DNA from: Blattabacterium cuenoti
GTDB taxonomy: Bacteria; Bacteroidota; Bacteroidia; Flavobacteriales; Blattabacteriaceae
Direction of reading: 5' to 3'
Length of the DNA: 64,000 nucleotides
Assembly: GCF_014251335.1 (NCBI RefSeq)
Contig: NZ_CP059186.1
Span: 188,289 to 252,288, forward strand
A program made the translations under genes and the position numbers. Below, in pieces: positions 8,488 through 17,226 of this stretch. Under the pieces are notes generated by a model that made no database searches, was not told the origin of the DNA, and was given only the letters and a program-made list of their open reading frames with translations. Each line of letters begins with the position of its first letter. The stretch's first letter is position 1.

Positions 8488-9837
8488 TTATACACTATTT
8501 TCTTTATTAATTATTTTAGATATAAAATCTTTTACAATTTTTTTTCCTGAATGAGCATGAATTTTTTTCATAATTTTATTCATATCATGAAATTGTTTCA
8601 GAAAAAGATCTATATGACTTAAAGTTATCCCAGATCCTTCAGATATTCTCTTTTTTCTTTTTACATTAGTAAGAATTTTAGGGTAATTTCTTTCATAAGG
8701 AGTCATAGAATGAATAATAGCTTCTATTTTTTTAAAAGAATCTTTTTGATTTCCATAGAAAGAAAAATATTTATCGATTCCAGGAATCATTGAAATAATA
8801 TTTTTTATATTTCCTATTTTTTTAATTTTTTGAATTTGTTCTAATAAATCATTAAAATTAAAACGATTTTTTGAAATTTTTTGATAAATTTTTTGAGTTC
8901 TTTTTTCATCAAATTGTTCTTGTACTTTTTCGACCAAAGAAACGATATCTCCCATTCCCAATATTCTATTAGCTATTCTATCTGGATGAAAAACTTCTAA
9001 ATCTTCTATTTTTTCTCCATTACTAATAAATTTTATAGGTTTTTTCACTATACTGGACATGGTTATAGCAACACCACCTCTACTATCTCCATCTAATTTC
9101 GTTATGACAATCCCATCAAAATTCAATATTTTTGAAAAAGATTGAGCCGTATTTATAGCATCTTGTCCTGTCATGGCATCAACAACAAATAAAACTTCAT
9201 TTGGTTTAGAATGTTGATTTATTGTTTTAATTTCTTTCATCATGATTTCATCTATCGCTAATCTACCAGCTGTATCGATAATAATTACATTTCTCTTTTT
9301 TTTAGAAGCATAAAGAATAGATTGATCCACAATTTCTATAACATTTTTACTTTCTATTAAAGAAAAAACAGGAATATTGGCTTTCTCAGAAATCAATTTC
9401 AATTGATTTATAGCTGCAGGACGATGAATATCTGCAGCAACTAGCAAAGGATATTTATTTTTCTTTTTTAAGAAAAAAGCAAGTTTAGAGGAAAAAGAAG
9501 TTTTTCCACTTCCCTGTAATCCACAAATTAAGATAATAGCAGGATTCTTAGAAAGATTCATTTCTATATTTGTTTTCCCCATAAGAGAAACTAATTCATC
9601 ATATACTATTTTTGTAATTAATTGTTTAGGATTTAAAGAAGTGAGTACTTTTTTTCCAATAGATTTTTCTTGAATTTTATGAACAAAACTTTTAACTATT
9701 TTATAATTAACGTCTGCATCAACAAGTGCTCGCCCGATTTCTTTTAAAGAAGACGCTATATTAATCTCTGTAATTGTATTCTCCCCCTTCAAAATATGAA
9801 GAGCTTTAGATAATTTATTTTGTAAATATTCAAACAT
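8488..9837 (-). CDS. ffh: Signal recognition particle protein Ffh (SRP54)
   Basis: GTPase that binds signal peptides of nascent inner-membrane proteins together with 4.5S RNA. The order is a helical N domain (1-~90), the G domain with P loop GLQGSGKTSFSSKLA at about 106-120, DTAGR, TKLDGD and GMGD, then an M domain from about 320. The 449 residues match the family. The M domain is lysine-rich with few methionines, probably because of base composition. It lies 32 bases downstream of argS and is likely in the same transcript. Confidence 0.97.
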   Translation of the reverse strand: MFEYLQNKLSKALHILKGENTITEINIASSLKEIGRALVDADVNYKIVKSFVHKIQEKSIGKKVLTSLNPKQLITKIVYDELVSLMGKTNIEMNLSKNPAIILICGLQGSGKTSFSSKLAFFLKKKNKYPLLVAADIHRPAAINQLKLISEKANIPVFSLIESKNVIEIVDQSILYASKKKRNVIIIDTAGRLAIDEIMMKEIKTINQHSKPNEVLFVVDAMTGQDAINTAQSFSKILNFDGIVITKLDGDSRGGVAITMSSIVKKPIKFISNGEKIEDLEVFHPDRIANRILGMGDIVSLVEKVQEQFDEKRTQKIYQKISKNRFNFNDLLEQIQKIKKIGNIKNIISMIPGIDKYFSFYGNQKDSFKKIEAIIHSMTPYERNYPKILTNVKRKKRISEGSGITLSHIDLFLKQFHDMNKIMKKIHAHSGKKIVKDFISKIINKENSV

Positions 9838-9869
9838 AAGTATATATTCTTTTCTTTATTACTTACATA

Positions 9870-11630
9870 TTACATACGATCAAGCATTTTAATGCCCAAT
9901 AAATTCATACCAGATTTTAAAACATTTCCTGTTACATGAATAATATTCATGCGAATATTACTATGAATTACATTTAAAGGATCTATTATTTTTTTTTTTT
10001 GATAAAGATGATTAAAAGTTTTAGATACTTCATAAACATAATTTGCTATTAAAGAAGGATTTAAATCTATTGCTGATTTTTTTAATACCAATGGATATTT
10101 TTTAAGAATTTTTATCATGTTTTTTTCATCTACATCAAATTTTATATTTGACCAATAATAATTAAGTAATGAACATAAATTAAAAAAATTTCGTTCCAAA
10201 GAACGTATTCTGGAATAAGTATATTGAATATATGTTCCTGTTTTTCCTTTAAAATCTATAGATTTTTCAGGATAAAAAATTATTTTTTTCTTTGGATCTA
10301 TTTTAAGAAAATGATATTTTAAAGCCCCTAATCCTATTATTTCAGCAGATTGTTCGTGTTCTTTTATAAATTTTTTCAAAAAATTTTTTTTTGCAATAGA
10401 ATACATTTCTAAAATAATACTATCAGCATCTATAACATTTCCTTCTCTAGATTTCATCCTACCACTTGGTAAATATACCATTTCATAAGATAAATGTAAT
10501 AATTTATTTACCCATATATATCCTAAACGTTTTAATACATTAAAAAGAACTTGAAAATGATAATCTTGTTCTTTTCCTACGATGTATATGATTTGGTCTA
10601 TATTGTATTTTTTAAAACGTTCTACAGCTGTTCCAATATCCTGAGTGATATATACGGAAGTTTGATCAGATCGTAATAAAAGTTTTTGATCAAAACCTTC
10701 TTCGATTAAATCAATCCAAATGGATCTATCTTTTTTTTGGAAAAAAATTCCTTTTTTAAGACCTTTTTTTACAATTTCTTTTCCAATTTCATAAATATCA
10801 CTTTCATATTCTATTTTATCAAAAGTAATTCCCAATTTTTTATAAGTTTCTTCAAAGCCATTATAAACCCATTGATTCATTTTTTTCCAAGTATTTCGAA
10901 TAATAGGATCTCCTGATTCCCATTTCTTTAATAATTCTCTAGCTTGATTCATAATTGAATGTTGAATAGGTATATAATTTTTTTTAGATAATTCTTGAGT
11001 TTCTTTACGATAAATTTTATCAAATAAACTATAATATTTACCTACAAAATGATCTCCTTTTATTTTTACACTATCAGGAGTCTCTCCTTTTCCAAATTTT
11101 TTCCAAGCTATCATAGATTTGCATATATGTATCCCTCTATCATTAATAATTTGAATTTTTATTATTTTATGTCCAACCATTTTTAATATTTCAGCTATGG
11201 ATGCTCCAATAAGACTATTTCTAATATGCCCTAAATGAAGCGGTTTATTAGTATTAGGAGAAGAATATTCTATCATGATTCTTTTAGAAGAATATTTCAA
11301 ATCATAAAAATTTGTATTTAACATTTCTTTCAGAAGATAAATATAATAATCATTTTCGAAAATAAAGTTTAAAAAACCTTTAATAATAGAAAACTGAATC
11401 AGTCCTTTTAACTTATTTTTCACATAATTTCCTATATCTTTTCCTATTTTTTCTACGGGTTTTTTCAATTTTTTGGATAAAGGAAATAAAATCACAGTAA
11501 CATCCCCTGTATATTCTTTTTTAGTATGTTGAAAATCCAATTCAGGACAAGATTTTAATTTATATAAAAAAAATATAGATTCTATAACTATTTCTTCTAT
11601 AGACTGAAAACGATCATTCATAAATGACAT
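9870..11630 (-). CDS. argS: Arginyl-tRNA synthetase
   Basis: Class I synthetase of 586 residues. The HIGH-type motif reads HLGH in SSPNTNKPLHLGHIRNS, and the KMSKS region is the degenerate form usual for ArgRS (GRMKSREGNVID). The C-terminal DALR anticodon-binding domain is present (LEEE-type helices, YEVSKTFNHLYQKKKI). A T12 run on the plus strand (9989-10000) gives a coding-strand A12 tract in frame near the 3' end. The start could also be the ATG three codons later (MNDRFQSIEEIV). It sits 12 bases after ilvE. Confidence 0.97.
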   Translation of the reverse strand: MSFMNDRFQSIEEIVIESIFFLYKLKSCPELDFQHTKKEYTGDVTVILFPLSKKLKKPVEKIGKDIGNYVKNKLKGLIQFSIIKGFLNFIFENDYYIYLLKEMLNTNFYDLKYSSKRIMIEYSSPNTNKPLHLGHIRNSLIGASIAEILKMVGHKIIKIQIINDRGIHICKSMIAWKKFGKGETPDSVKIKGDHFVGKYYSLFDKIYRKETQELSKKNYIPIQHSIMNQARELLKKWESGDPIIRNTWKKMNQWVYNGFEETYKKLGITFDKIEYESDIYEIGKEIVKKGLKKGIFFQKKDRSIWIDLIEEGFDQKLLLRSDQTSVYITQDIGTAVERFKKYNIDQIIYIVGKEQDYHFQVLFNVLKRLGYIWVNKLLHLSYEMVYLPSGRMKSREGNVIDADSIILEMYSIAKKNFLKKFIKEHEQSAEIIGLGALKYHFLKIDPKKKIIFYPEKSIDFKGKTGTYIQYTYSRIRSLERNFFNLCSLLNYYWSNIKFDVDEKNMIKILKKYPLVLKKSAIDLNPSLIANYVYEVSKTFNHLYQKKKIIDPLNVIHSNIRMNIIHVTGNVLKSGMNLLGIKMLDRM

Positions 11631-11642
11631 AGAATGATTTTT

Positions 11643-12704
11643 TTACAAATATCTTTTTAATCGAACTCTCCATCCAAAAGGATCTTCAGATATATTATGT
11701 TGTATATCTAATAATCTTTTCTTTAAATAAAGAGATATTCTTTTTTCTTCTACAAGATCCGGTAAACAAAAATCATTTTCTTTATAGCTAATCATTTTAA
11801 AATAATTTATAACTGCTGCAGTTCCACATCCAAAAGCTTCTTTCAATTCACCTGTTTTAAATCCTTCTATAATTTCTGAAACGCTTAAATTTCGTTCTTC
11901 TACTAGGAATCCTTCTTCTTTCGCTAAAGAAAGAATACTTTTACAGGTAATCCCACTTAATATATTGTCATTGGCTTTTGGAGTGATAAGTTTATTATTT
12001 AAATAAAAAAAAACATTCATAGTGCCGGATTCTTCTATCATTGTATGAGTCGAAGAATCCGTCCACAGTATTTGGTCAAAACCTTTTTCATTGGCTAATC
12101 TAGTCGGATAAAAAGAAGAAGCATAATTACCAGCAGCTTTAGTAAATCCTACTCCTCCTGATGCAGAACGGCTATATTTTTCTTCTATTTTAATTTTTAA
12201 AGGATACTTGTAATAAGTATCTGCAGGAGTAGATATAATCATAAACATATAATCTGTAGAAGGTTTAGCTGATAAAACTCCATTTGTCGCAATTAAAAAA
12301 GGACGAATATATAAAGATTGCCCATAATTTTTTGGAATCCAATCCCTGTCCATATCTATTAATTTTTTTAATCCATTCATAAAAATATTTTCCGGTATAA
12401 TCGGCATTTCCAAACGAGCAGCAGATCTATTTATTCTTTTCAAATTTTCTTCTGGACGAAATAAGAAAACTTCTTCATTTTTATCTTTGTAAGCTTTCAT
12501 TCCTTCAAAAACAGCTTGACCATAATGAAAAACAAGAGATATAGGAGAAAACATTATTTTTCCAAAAGGCTTAATAATAGAATTTTTCCATTTCCCATTC
12601 TTGAATTCAGAACAGAACATATGATCCGAATACTGATTTCCAAAAACAATATTATTGAAATCCATTTTTTCAATCCTAGAATGTAAAGTTTTTTCTATTT
12701 TCAT
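11643..12704 (-). CDS. ilvE: Branched-chain amino acid aminotransferase
   Basis: PLP enzyme that interconverts leucine, isoleucine and valine with their 2-oxo acids, using glutamate/2-oxoglutarate. The segments GQAVFEGMKAYK, RPEENLKRINRSAARLEMP, YIRPFL, the PLP-lysine region SASGGVGFTKAAGNYASSF and the signature EESGTMNVFF are intact. The start at 12704 (MKIEKTLHSRI) gives a normal 353 residues. An ATG 14 codons upstream would add only an AT-derived hydrophobic stretch not expected in this soluble enzyme. It follows the E1 fusion gene, consistent with a shared role with branched-chain 2-oxo acids. Confidence 0.96.
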   Translation of the reverse strand: MKIEKTLHSRIEKMDFNNIVFGNQYSDHMFCSEFKNGKWKNSIIKPFGKIMFSPISLVFHYGQAVFEGMKAYKDKNEEVFLFRPEENLKRINRSAARLEMPIIPENIFMNGLKKLIDMDRDWIPKNYGQSLYIRPFLIATNGVLSAKPSTDYMFMIISTPADTYYKYPLKIKIEEKYSRSASGGVGFTKAAGNYASSFYPTRLANEKGFDQILWTDSSTHTMIEESGTMNVFFYLNNKLITPKANDNILSGITCKSILSLAKEEGFLVEERNLSVSEIIEGFKTGELKEAFGCGTAAVINYFKMISYKENDFCLPDLVEEKRISLYLKKRLLDIQHNISEDPFGWRVRLKRYL

Positions 12705-12791
12705 AAAATTAAAAAACATTATTAAAACTAATATAATAATAAACAAATATTATATTTAAAAAAAAATTATTACAATAAAAGACTGAATTAT

Positions 12792-15248
12792 CTAACTATC
12801 ATGCATCATATTTAATACTTTTTCTACTATATTTTCAACGGAAGGTTTTGAAAAATAATCACCATCTGATCCATAAGGTGGACGATGTTCTTGAGCTGTA
12901 ATTGTAACCGGTGGACTATCTAAGTAATAATATCCATTTTGTTCTTCTAATATCTTTTGTAGAATATAAGCAGAAGCTCCTCCCGGAACATCTTCATCTA
13001 TAATCAATAGTCTATTGGTTTTTTGTAAACTTTTAACAATATCCTTTTGTAAATCAAAGGGCAATAAAGACTGAATATCAATTATTTCAGAATCTATATT
13101 ATTAATCTTATATAATTCGTCTGCTGCTTCATTGACAATTTTCCAGGTAGAACCGTAAGTAACCATAGTGATATCTTTTCCTTTTCTTGTTCTTTCTACT
13201 ATTCCAATAGGCGTTCTAAATAAACCTAAATTTTTAGGTATTTTTTCTTTGATTCTGTATCCATTAAGACATTCAACAACTAAAGCAGGATCATCTCCAG
13301 ATAATAAAGTGTTGTAAAATCCAGCCGCTTTTACCATATTTCTTGGAACAAGAACCAAAATACCTCTCAAATAATTAATAATTCCTCCCATTGGAGAACC
13401 GGAATGCCATATTCCTTCCAAACGATGTCCTCTAGTTCTAATAATAACAGGAGCTTTTTGTCCTCCTTTTGTTCTATATTGTAAACAAGCAAGATCATCA
13501 CTCATAATTTGTAAAGCATATAGAATATAGTCTATATATTGAATTTCAACTATAGGACGAAGCCCTCGCATTGCAAGACCTATCCCTTGACCAAGGATAG
13601 TAGATTCACGTATTCCTGTATCGAAAACACGAATTTTTCCATATTTTTTTTGCAATCCTTCCAATCCTTGGTTAACATCTCCTATCTTTCCTACATCTTC
13701 TCCAAAAATTAAAAGATCAGGATGTAATTTCAACAATTTATCAAAATTTTCTCTTAATACAATTCTTCCATCTACTTCATAATTATTATTATACACAGGA
13801 AAAACTTCTGTTATTCTTACACAAGCTTTTTCAGAAATACTATATAAATGTGAAGAATAGTTTTCTTGTTCTTCAAGATATTTTTTTTTAATCCATTTTT
13901 TCAGACAGTCTTTTGGATAAGATTTAATTTCTGATAAAAGATATAATACTTTTCTAGCAATGCTAAATATTGGTTTTTTAGTAGGATAATTTTGTGTTAC
14001 ATCATTTAATTCTTTAATATATTTTTTTATATATTTTTGAACCCATTTTTTTTCCGTATAACTATCTTGTATTTTATATAAAATATTTATAACTTCATTC
14101 TGAATTTTAAGAATAGGTTTTCTAAATGCTTTCCAAGCTTTCTCTTTCTCATTTTTAACATATTCTTTAGCTTCTATATCTATTTGATCTAAATGACTAA
14201 CATTAGCTATTATACGATAATCTTCTTGATTCGTTTCAAATCTAAAATTTAGAATCCAATCTCTAAATTTTTTGATTCCGTCATGATTCATTTCCCATTC
14301 TAAACGTTCTTTGGATTTATATCTTTCGTGTGAAGAAGAAGTAGAATGCCCTTGAGGTTGGGTTAAATTCATAACATGTATAATCACAGGAACATGTTCA
14401 TTACGAGCGATTTTATCTGCTTTAATATATGTTTTTGTAAGATCTATATAATTATATCCATTTACACGAATAATTTCTATTCCTTTTTCTTTTTTATTTC
14501 TATGAAATCCAGATAAAATATCACTAATATTTTGTTTCGAAAATTGATATTTATTAGGAACAGATATTCCATATTCATCATCCCAAATGGAAATAATAAT
14601 CGGAATCTGCAATACTGAAGCCGCATTCAATGTTTCCCAAAATAATCCTTCAGAAATACTAGCATTTCCAATAGTTCCAAAAGCGACCTCATTTCCATTA
14701 TTAGAAAATATATTATGTGTTTTTTTTAAATTTTTTAATTCTTTATAAATCTTAGAAGCTTGAGCTAATCCTAATAATCTAGGCATTTGAGCTGCAGTAG
14801 AAGAAATATCCGCACTAGAATTTTTTTGTTTAATTAGATTTTTCCAATTTCCATCTTCATTCAAAAAACGTGTTCCAAAATGAGCCGTCATCATTCTTCC
14901 AGACGAAACAGGTTCTGCTTCTAAATCTGAATGGGCGTATAATTGCGAAAAAAAATTTTTTACAGTTAAAACTCCAATAGCCATCATAAATGTTTGATCT
15001 CGATAATATCCAGATCGATAATCTCCATTTTTAAAAACTTTTGCCATAGTTAATTGAGGAATTTCTTTCCCATCTCCAAATATCCCAAATTTAGCTCTTC
15101 CATTTAAAACCTCTTTACGACCTAAAATACTAGTTTCACGACTAATTCGTGCTAATCTGTAATCATTTAAAACCATTTCTTTAAATGAATCAAAATCAAA
15201 ATAGATTTCCTCATCATCACTATATTTTTTATTATTCTTATAATTCAT
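12792..15248 (-). CDS. 2-oxo acid dehydrogenase E1, alpha and beta subunits fused (2-oxoisovalerate dehydrogenase-like)
   Basis: Thiamine-diphosphate E1 that decarboxylates a 2-oxo acid and loads the acyl group onto lipoylated E2. The alpha half (1 to about 470) has YRDQTFMMA at 82-90, the TPP segment GTIGNASISEG at 191-201 and the loop HSTSSSHERYKS. The beta half (about 485-818) has GEDVG, DTGIRESTILGQGIGLAMRGLRPIVEIQY and the ending IVEKVLNM. Flavobacteria typically carry this one-gene form. The substrate could be branched-chain oxo acids, given ilvE next door, or pyruvate. Asn195 takes the usual Asp place in the TPP motif; from memory this is common in the fused family. Confidence 0.9.
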   Translation of the reverse strand: MNYKNNKKYSDDEEIYFDFDSFKEMVLNDYRLARISRETSILGRKEVLNGRAKFGIFGDGKEIPQLTMAKVFKNGDYRSGYYRDQTFMMAIGVLTVKNFFSQLYAHSDLEAEPVSSGRMMTAHFGTRFLNEDGNWKNLIKQKNSSADISSTAAQMPRLLGLAQASKIYKELKNLKKTHNIFSNNGNEVAFGTIGNASISEGLFWETLNAASVLQIPIIISIWDDEYGISVPNKYQFSKQNISDILSGFHRNKKEKGIEIIRVNGYNYIDLTKTYIKADKIARNEHVPVIIHVMNLTQPQGHSTSSSHERYKSKERLEWEMNHDGIKKFRDWILNFRFETNQEDYRIIANVSHLDQIDIEAKEYVKNEKEKAWKAFRKPILKIQNEVINILYKIQDSYTEKKWVQKYIKKYIKELNDVTQNYPTKKPIFSIARKVLYLLSEIKSYPKDCLKKWIKKKYLEEQENYSSHLYSISEKACVRITEVFPVYNNNYEVDGRIVLRENFDKLLKLHPDLLIFGEDVGKIGDVNQGLEGLQKKYGKIRVFDTGIRESTILGQGIGLAMRGLRPIVEIQYIDYILYALQIMSDDLACLQYRTKGGQKAPVIIRTRGHRLEGIWHSGSPMGGIINYLRGILVLVPRNMVKAAGFYNTLLSGDDPALVVECLNGYRIKEKIPKNLGLFRTPIGIVERTRKGKDITMVTYGSTWKIVNEAADELYKINNIDSEIIDIQSLLPFDLQKDIVKSLQKTNRLLIIDEDVPGGASAYILQKILEEQNGYYYLDSPPVTITAQEHRPPYGSDGDYFSKPSVENIVEKVLNMMHDS

Positions 15249-15350
15249 AGAATTATCATTTTTTATATGAAAATACAGGAATTTTCATTTATGAATTTCT
15301 TTATTTAATTTTAAATGTTTTTCAATGAAATAGAAATTATGATTCATCAT

Positions 15351-15785
15351 ATGTATGGAAAAATCACTCTTTCTATTATAAAACCGGATGCGGTACAAAA
15401 AGGATATATTATACCTATTTTATCTCAAATAGTTCACGCTGGATTTCATATTATAGCGCTAAAAATGACGAAAATTTCACAAAAATCAGCTACCAAATTT
15501 TATGCAGAACATAAAAAAAAGTTATTTTTCAAATCTTTAGTAAAGTTTATGTCTTCTGGACCGATTGTATCTCTAATATTAGAAAAAAAAAATGCTGTGA
15601 AAGATTTTAGAATTTTAATAGGCGATACAAATCCAATACATGCGAAAAAAGGAACTATACGAAATTTATATGCTACCTCTTTAGAAAAAAACGCAATACA
15701 TGGATCTGATAGTAATCAAAATGCATTTAAAGAATGTTTGTTTTATTTTTCTAGTAGAGAAATTTTTTATAAAGAAGATTTGTAA
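15351..15785 (+). CDS. ndk: Nucleoside diphosphate kinase
   Basis: Transfers gamma-phosphate between nucleoside triphosphates and diphosphates through a phosphohistidine. The start at 15351 (MYGKITLSIIKPDAV) fits the family and gives 144 residues; ATGs 12 and 4 codons upstream exist. The catalytic signature NAIHGSDS contains H117. The segments PIVSLILEKKNAV and GDTNPIHAKKGTIRNLYA are present. It is divergent from the E1 fusion gene across 102 bases in which no clear promoter was found, and is followed by lemA after 20 bases. Confidence 0.96.
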   Translation: MYGKITLSIIKPDAVQKGYIIPILSQIVHAGFHIIALKMTKISQKSATKFYAEHKKKLFFKSLVKFMSSGPIVSLILEKKNAVKDFRILIGDTNPIHAKKGTIRNLYATSLEKNAIHGSDSNQNAFKECLFYFSSREIFYKEDL

Positions 15786-15805
15786 TTAATAAATTTTTAA
15801 TCGGT

Positions 15806-16411
15806 ATGAAAAAAAATTTTCTAATAGCTATTTCTTCCATTTTTATTTTAATATCTGTAACTGTATTATGGATAGCTAATACATACAATCACTTAGTAAG
15901 ACTTAACGAAAATATTAAAACACAATGGGGGCAAGTCGAAAATGTTTATCAACGTAGAGCTGACTTAATTCCAAATTTGGTAAATACAGTAAAAGGATCT
16001 GCAAATTTTGAAAAAAATACATTAAATCAAATTATAGAAGCTAGATCAAAAGCTACTTCTAGCTCCATAAATAGAAATGATTTGAATCAAAATCAAATAA
16101 ATAAATTTCAACAAGTACAAGATCAATTAAATAATTCTATCAATAGATTCCTCTTGATTGTGGAAAATTATCCTAATCTTAGGTCAACGGAAAACTTTTA
16201 TGAATTACAAAATCAATTAGAAGGAACAGAAAACCGTATAAATGTAGAAAGAAATCGTTTTAATGAGAAAGTAAATAATTTCAATACTTATAGAAATCAA
16301 TTTCCAAAAATTATAATTGCGAACTTTTTTTATAAATTTCAGGAAAAAGGATATTTTCAATCTCAAATAGGATCTAAAAAGTCTCCAATTATAAATTTTT
16401 CCGATAATTAG
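15806..16411 (+). CDS. lemA: LemA family membrane protein
   Basis: Single N-terminal membrane helix (about residues 5-24, FLIAISSIFILISVTVLWIA) followed by a helical domain outside the membrane with the LemA signature NENIKTQWGQVENVYQRRADLIPNLVNTVKG (about 37-66). The family function is not settled. The 201-residue length is normal. It is followed by a TPM-domain gene; lemA next to TPM_phosphatase genes is a recurrent pairing in Bacteroidota, which suggests a shared envelope role. That pairing is known context; no direct function can be read here. Confidence 0.92.
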   Translation: MKKNFLIAISSIFILISVTVLWIANTYNHLVRLNENIKTQWGQVENVYQRRADLIPNLVNTVKGSANFEKNTLNQIIEARSKATSSSINRNDLNQNQINKFQQVQDQLNNSINRFLLIVENYPNLRSTENFYELQNQLEGTENRINVERNRFNEKVNNFNTYRNQFPKIIIANFFYKFQEKGYFQSQIGSKKSPIINFSDN

Positions 16412-16427
16412 ATTATCATTTTATTCA

Positions 16428-16460
16428 TGCTATGCTATGCATGATCCCATGCATGCATAA
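16428..16460. repeat. ATGCAT-rich imperfect palindrome between lemA and the TPM gene
   Basis: Within the 77-base spacer the bases TATGCATG-ATCC-CATGCATG form a hairpin of about seven pairs plus a wobble, flanked by further GCTATG/GCATGC copies. There is no T run after it, so it is not an intrinsic terminator. It may be an mRNA processing or stability hairpin between the two genes, or chance. Confidence 0.35.
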
Positions 16461-16488
16461 TATAAAGAGCAATTTAAATTAAAAAATT

Positions 16489-17223
16489 ATGAAAACAAAT
16501 ATTCAATATATTTTAATTGTTTTAATTTATTTTTGTTCAAATTTAGTAAAAGGACAATTTTATATTCCTGAAGCTCCAAAAAAAATATATCCTGTACAAG
16601 ATTATGCAGGAGTTTTTTCAAAAAAAAAAATAGAAAAATTAAATCAAAAACTAATTTCATATTCTAAAATTACATCAACAGAGATTTTAGTTATCATTAT
16701 TCGTGATCTTAATGGAGAAGATCCAAATTTATTAGCTTCTAAATGGGGAGAAAAGTGGGGAATCGGAAAAATTAATAAAAATAATGGCATAATTATATTA
16801 TTATCTATTCATGATAGGAAAATTTCGATCCAAAATGGATATGGTATAGAGCCCTATATTACCGATTTCTTAACTATGAAGATTATCAAAAGAATAAAAC
16901 CTATATTGAAAAATAATCTTTATTATCAAGCTATAGATTATAGTACTCAAGAGATATTTAAAATATTAAAAAATAAATATCAAAAAAAACAAAATCATAA
17001 AATTTTTTCTATATGGAATTTATTAACTAAAATTAGTATTTTTTTGATTCTATTTTTTTTATTTTTCTTGACAAGAAAAACAGGAAGTTCATTATTAAAT
17101 ACGTTATTTTTAACGAATTTTTTATTCAGAAATAAAAATTCTTCTCATGATCATGATGATGATTTTGATGGATTTGGAGGAGGAGGAAATTTCGGAGGAG
17201 GAGGGAGCAGCAGTAGCTGGTAA
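16489..17223 (+). CDS. TPM-domain (YgcG-like) exported membrane protein
   Basis: A signal peptide covers about residues 1-22 (cleavage probably before QFYIPEAPKK). The TPM_phosphatase domain follows (about 36-155: VQDYAGVFSKKKIEKLNQKL, TEILVIIIRDLNG, WGIGKINKNNGIIILLSIHDRKISIQNGYGIEPYITD), then a membrane helix near 180-197. The tail is rich in His, Asp and Gly and ends GGGGSSSSW, typical of YgcG proteins. The family is found in the envelope and its biochemical role is poorly defined; acid phosphatase activity is reported for plant relatives. An in-frame A11 run lies near 16620. It converges on valS with three bases between. Confidence 0.9.
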   Translation: MKTNIQYILIVLIYFCSNLVKGQFYIPEAPKKIYPVQDYAGVFSKKKIEKLNQKLISYSKITSTEILVIIIRDLNGEDPNLLASKWGEKWGIGKINKNNGIIILLSIHDRKISIQNGYGIEPYITDFLTMKIIKRIKPILKNNLYYQAIDYSTQEIFKILKNKYQKKQNHKIFSIWNLLTKISIFLILFFLFFLTRKTGSSLLNTLFLTNFLFRNKNSSHDHDDDFDGFGGGGNFGGGGSSSSW

Positions 17224-17226
17224 ATT

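Noticed and set aside
12705-12746. Hydrophobic N-terminal extension of ilvE that would look like a membrane anchor
   Set aside because: It comes from AT-rich leader translation upstream of the conserved start at 12704; branched-chain aminotransferases are soluble.
14650-14680. Asn195 in place of the metal-binding Asp in the TPP motif of the fused E1
   Set aside because: From memory, flavobacterial fused E1 proteins read GTIGNAS at this point, so it is probably a family trait, not inactivation.
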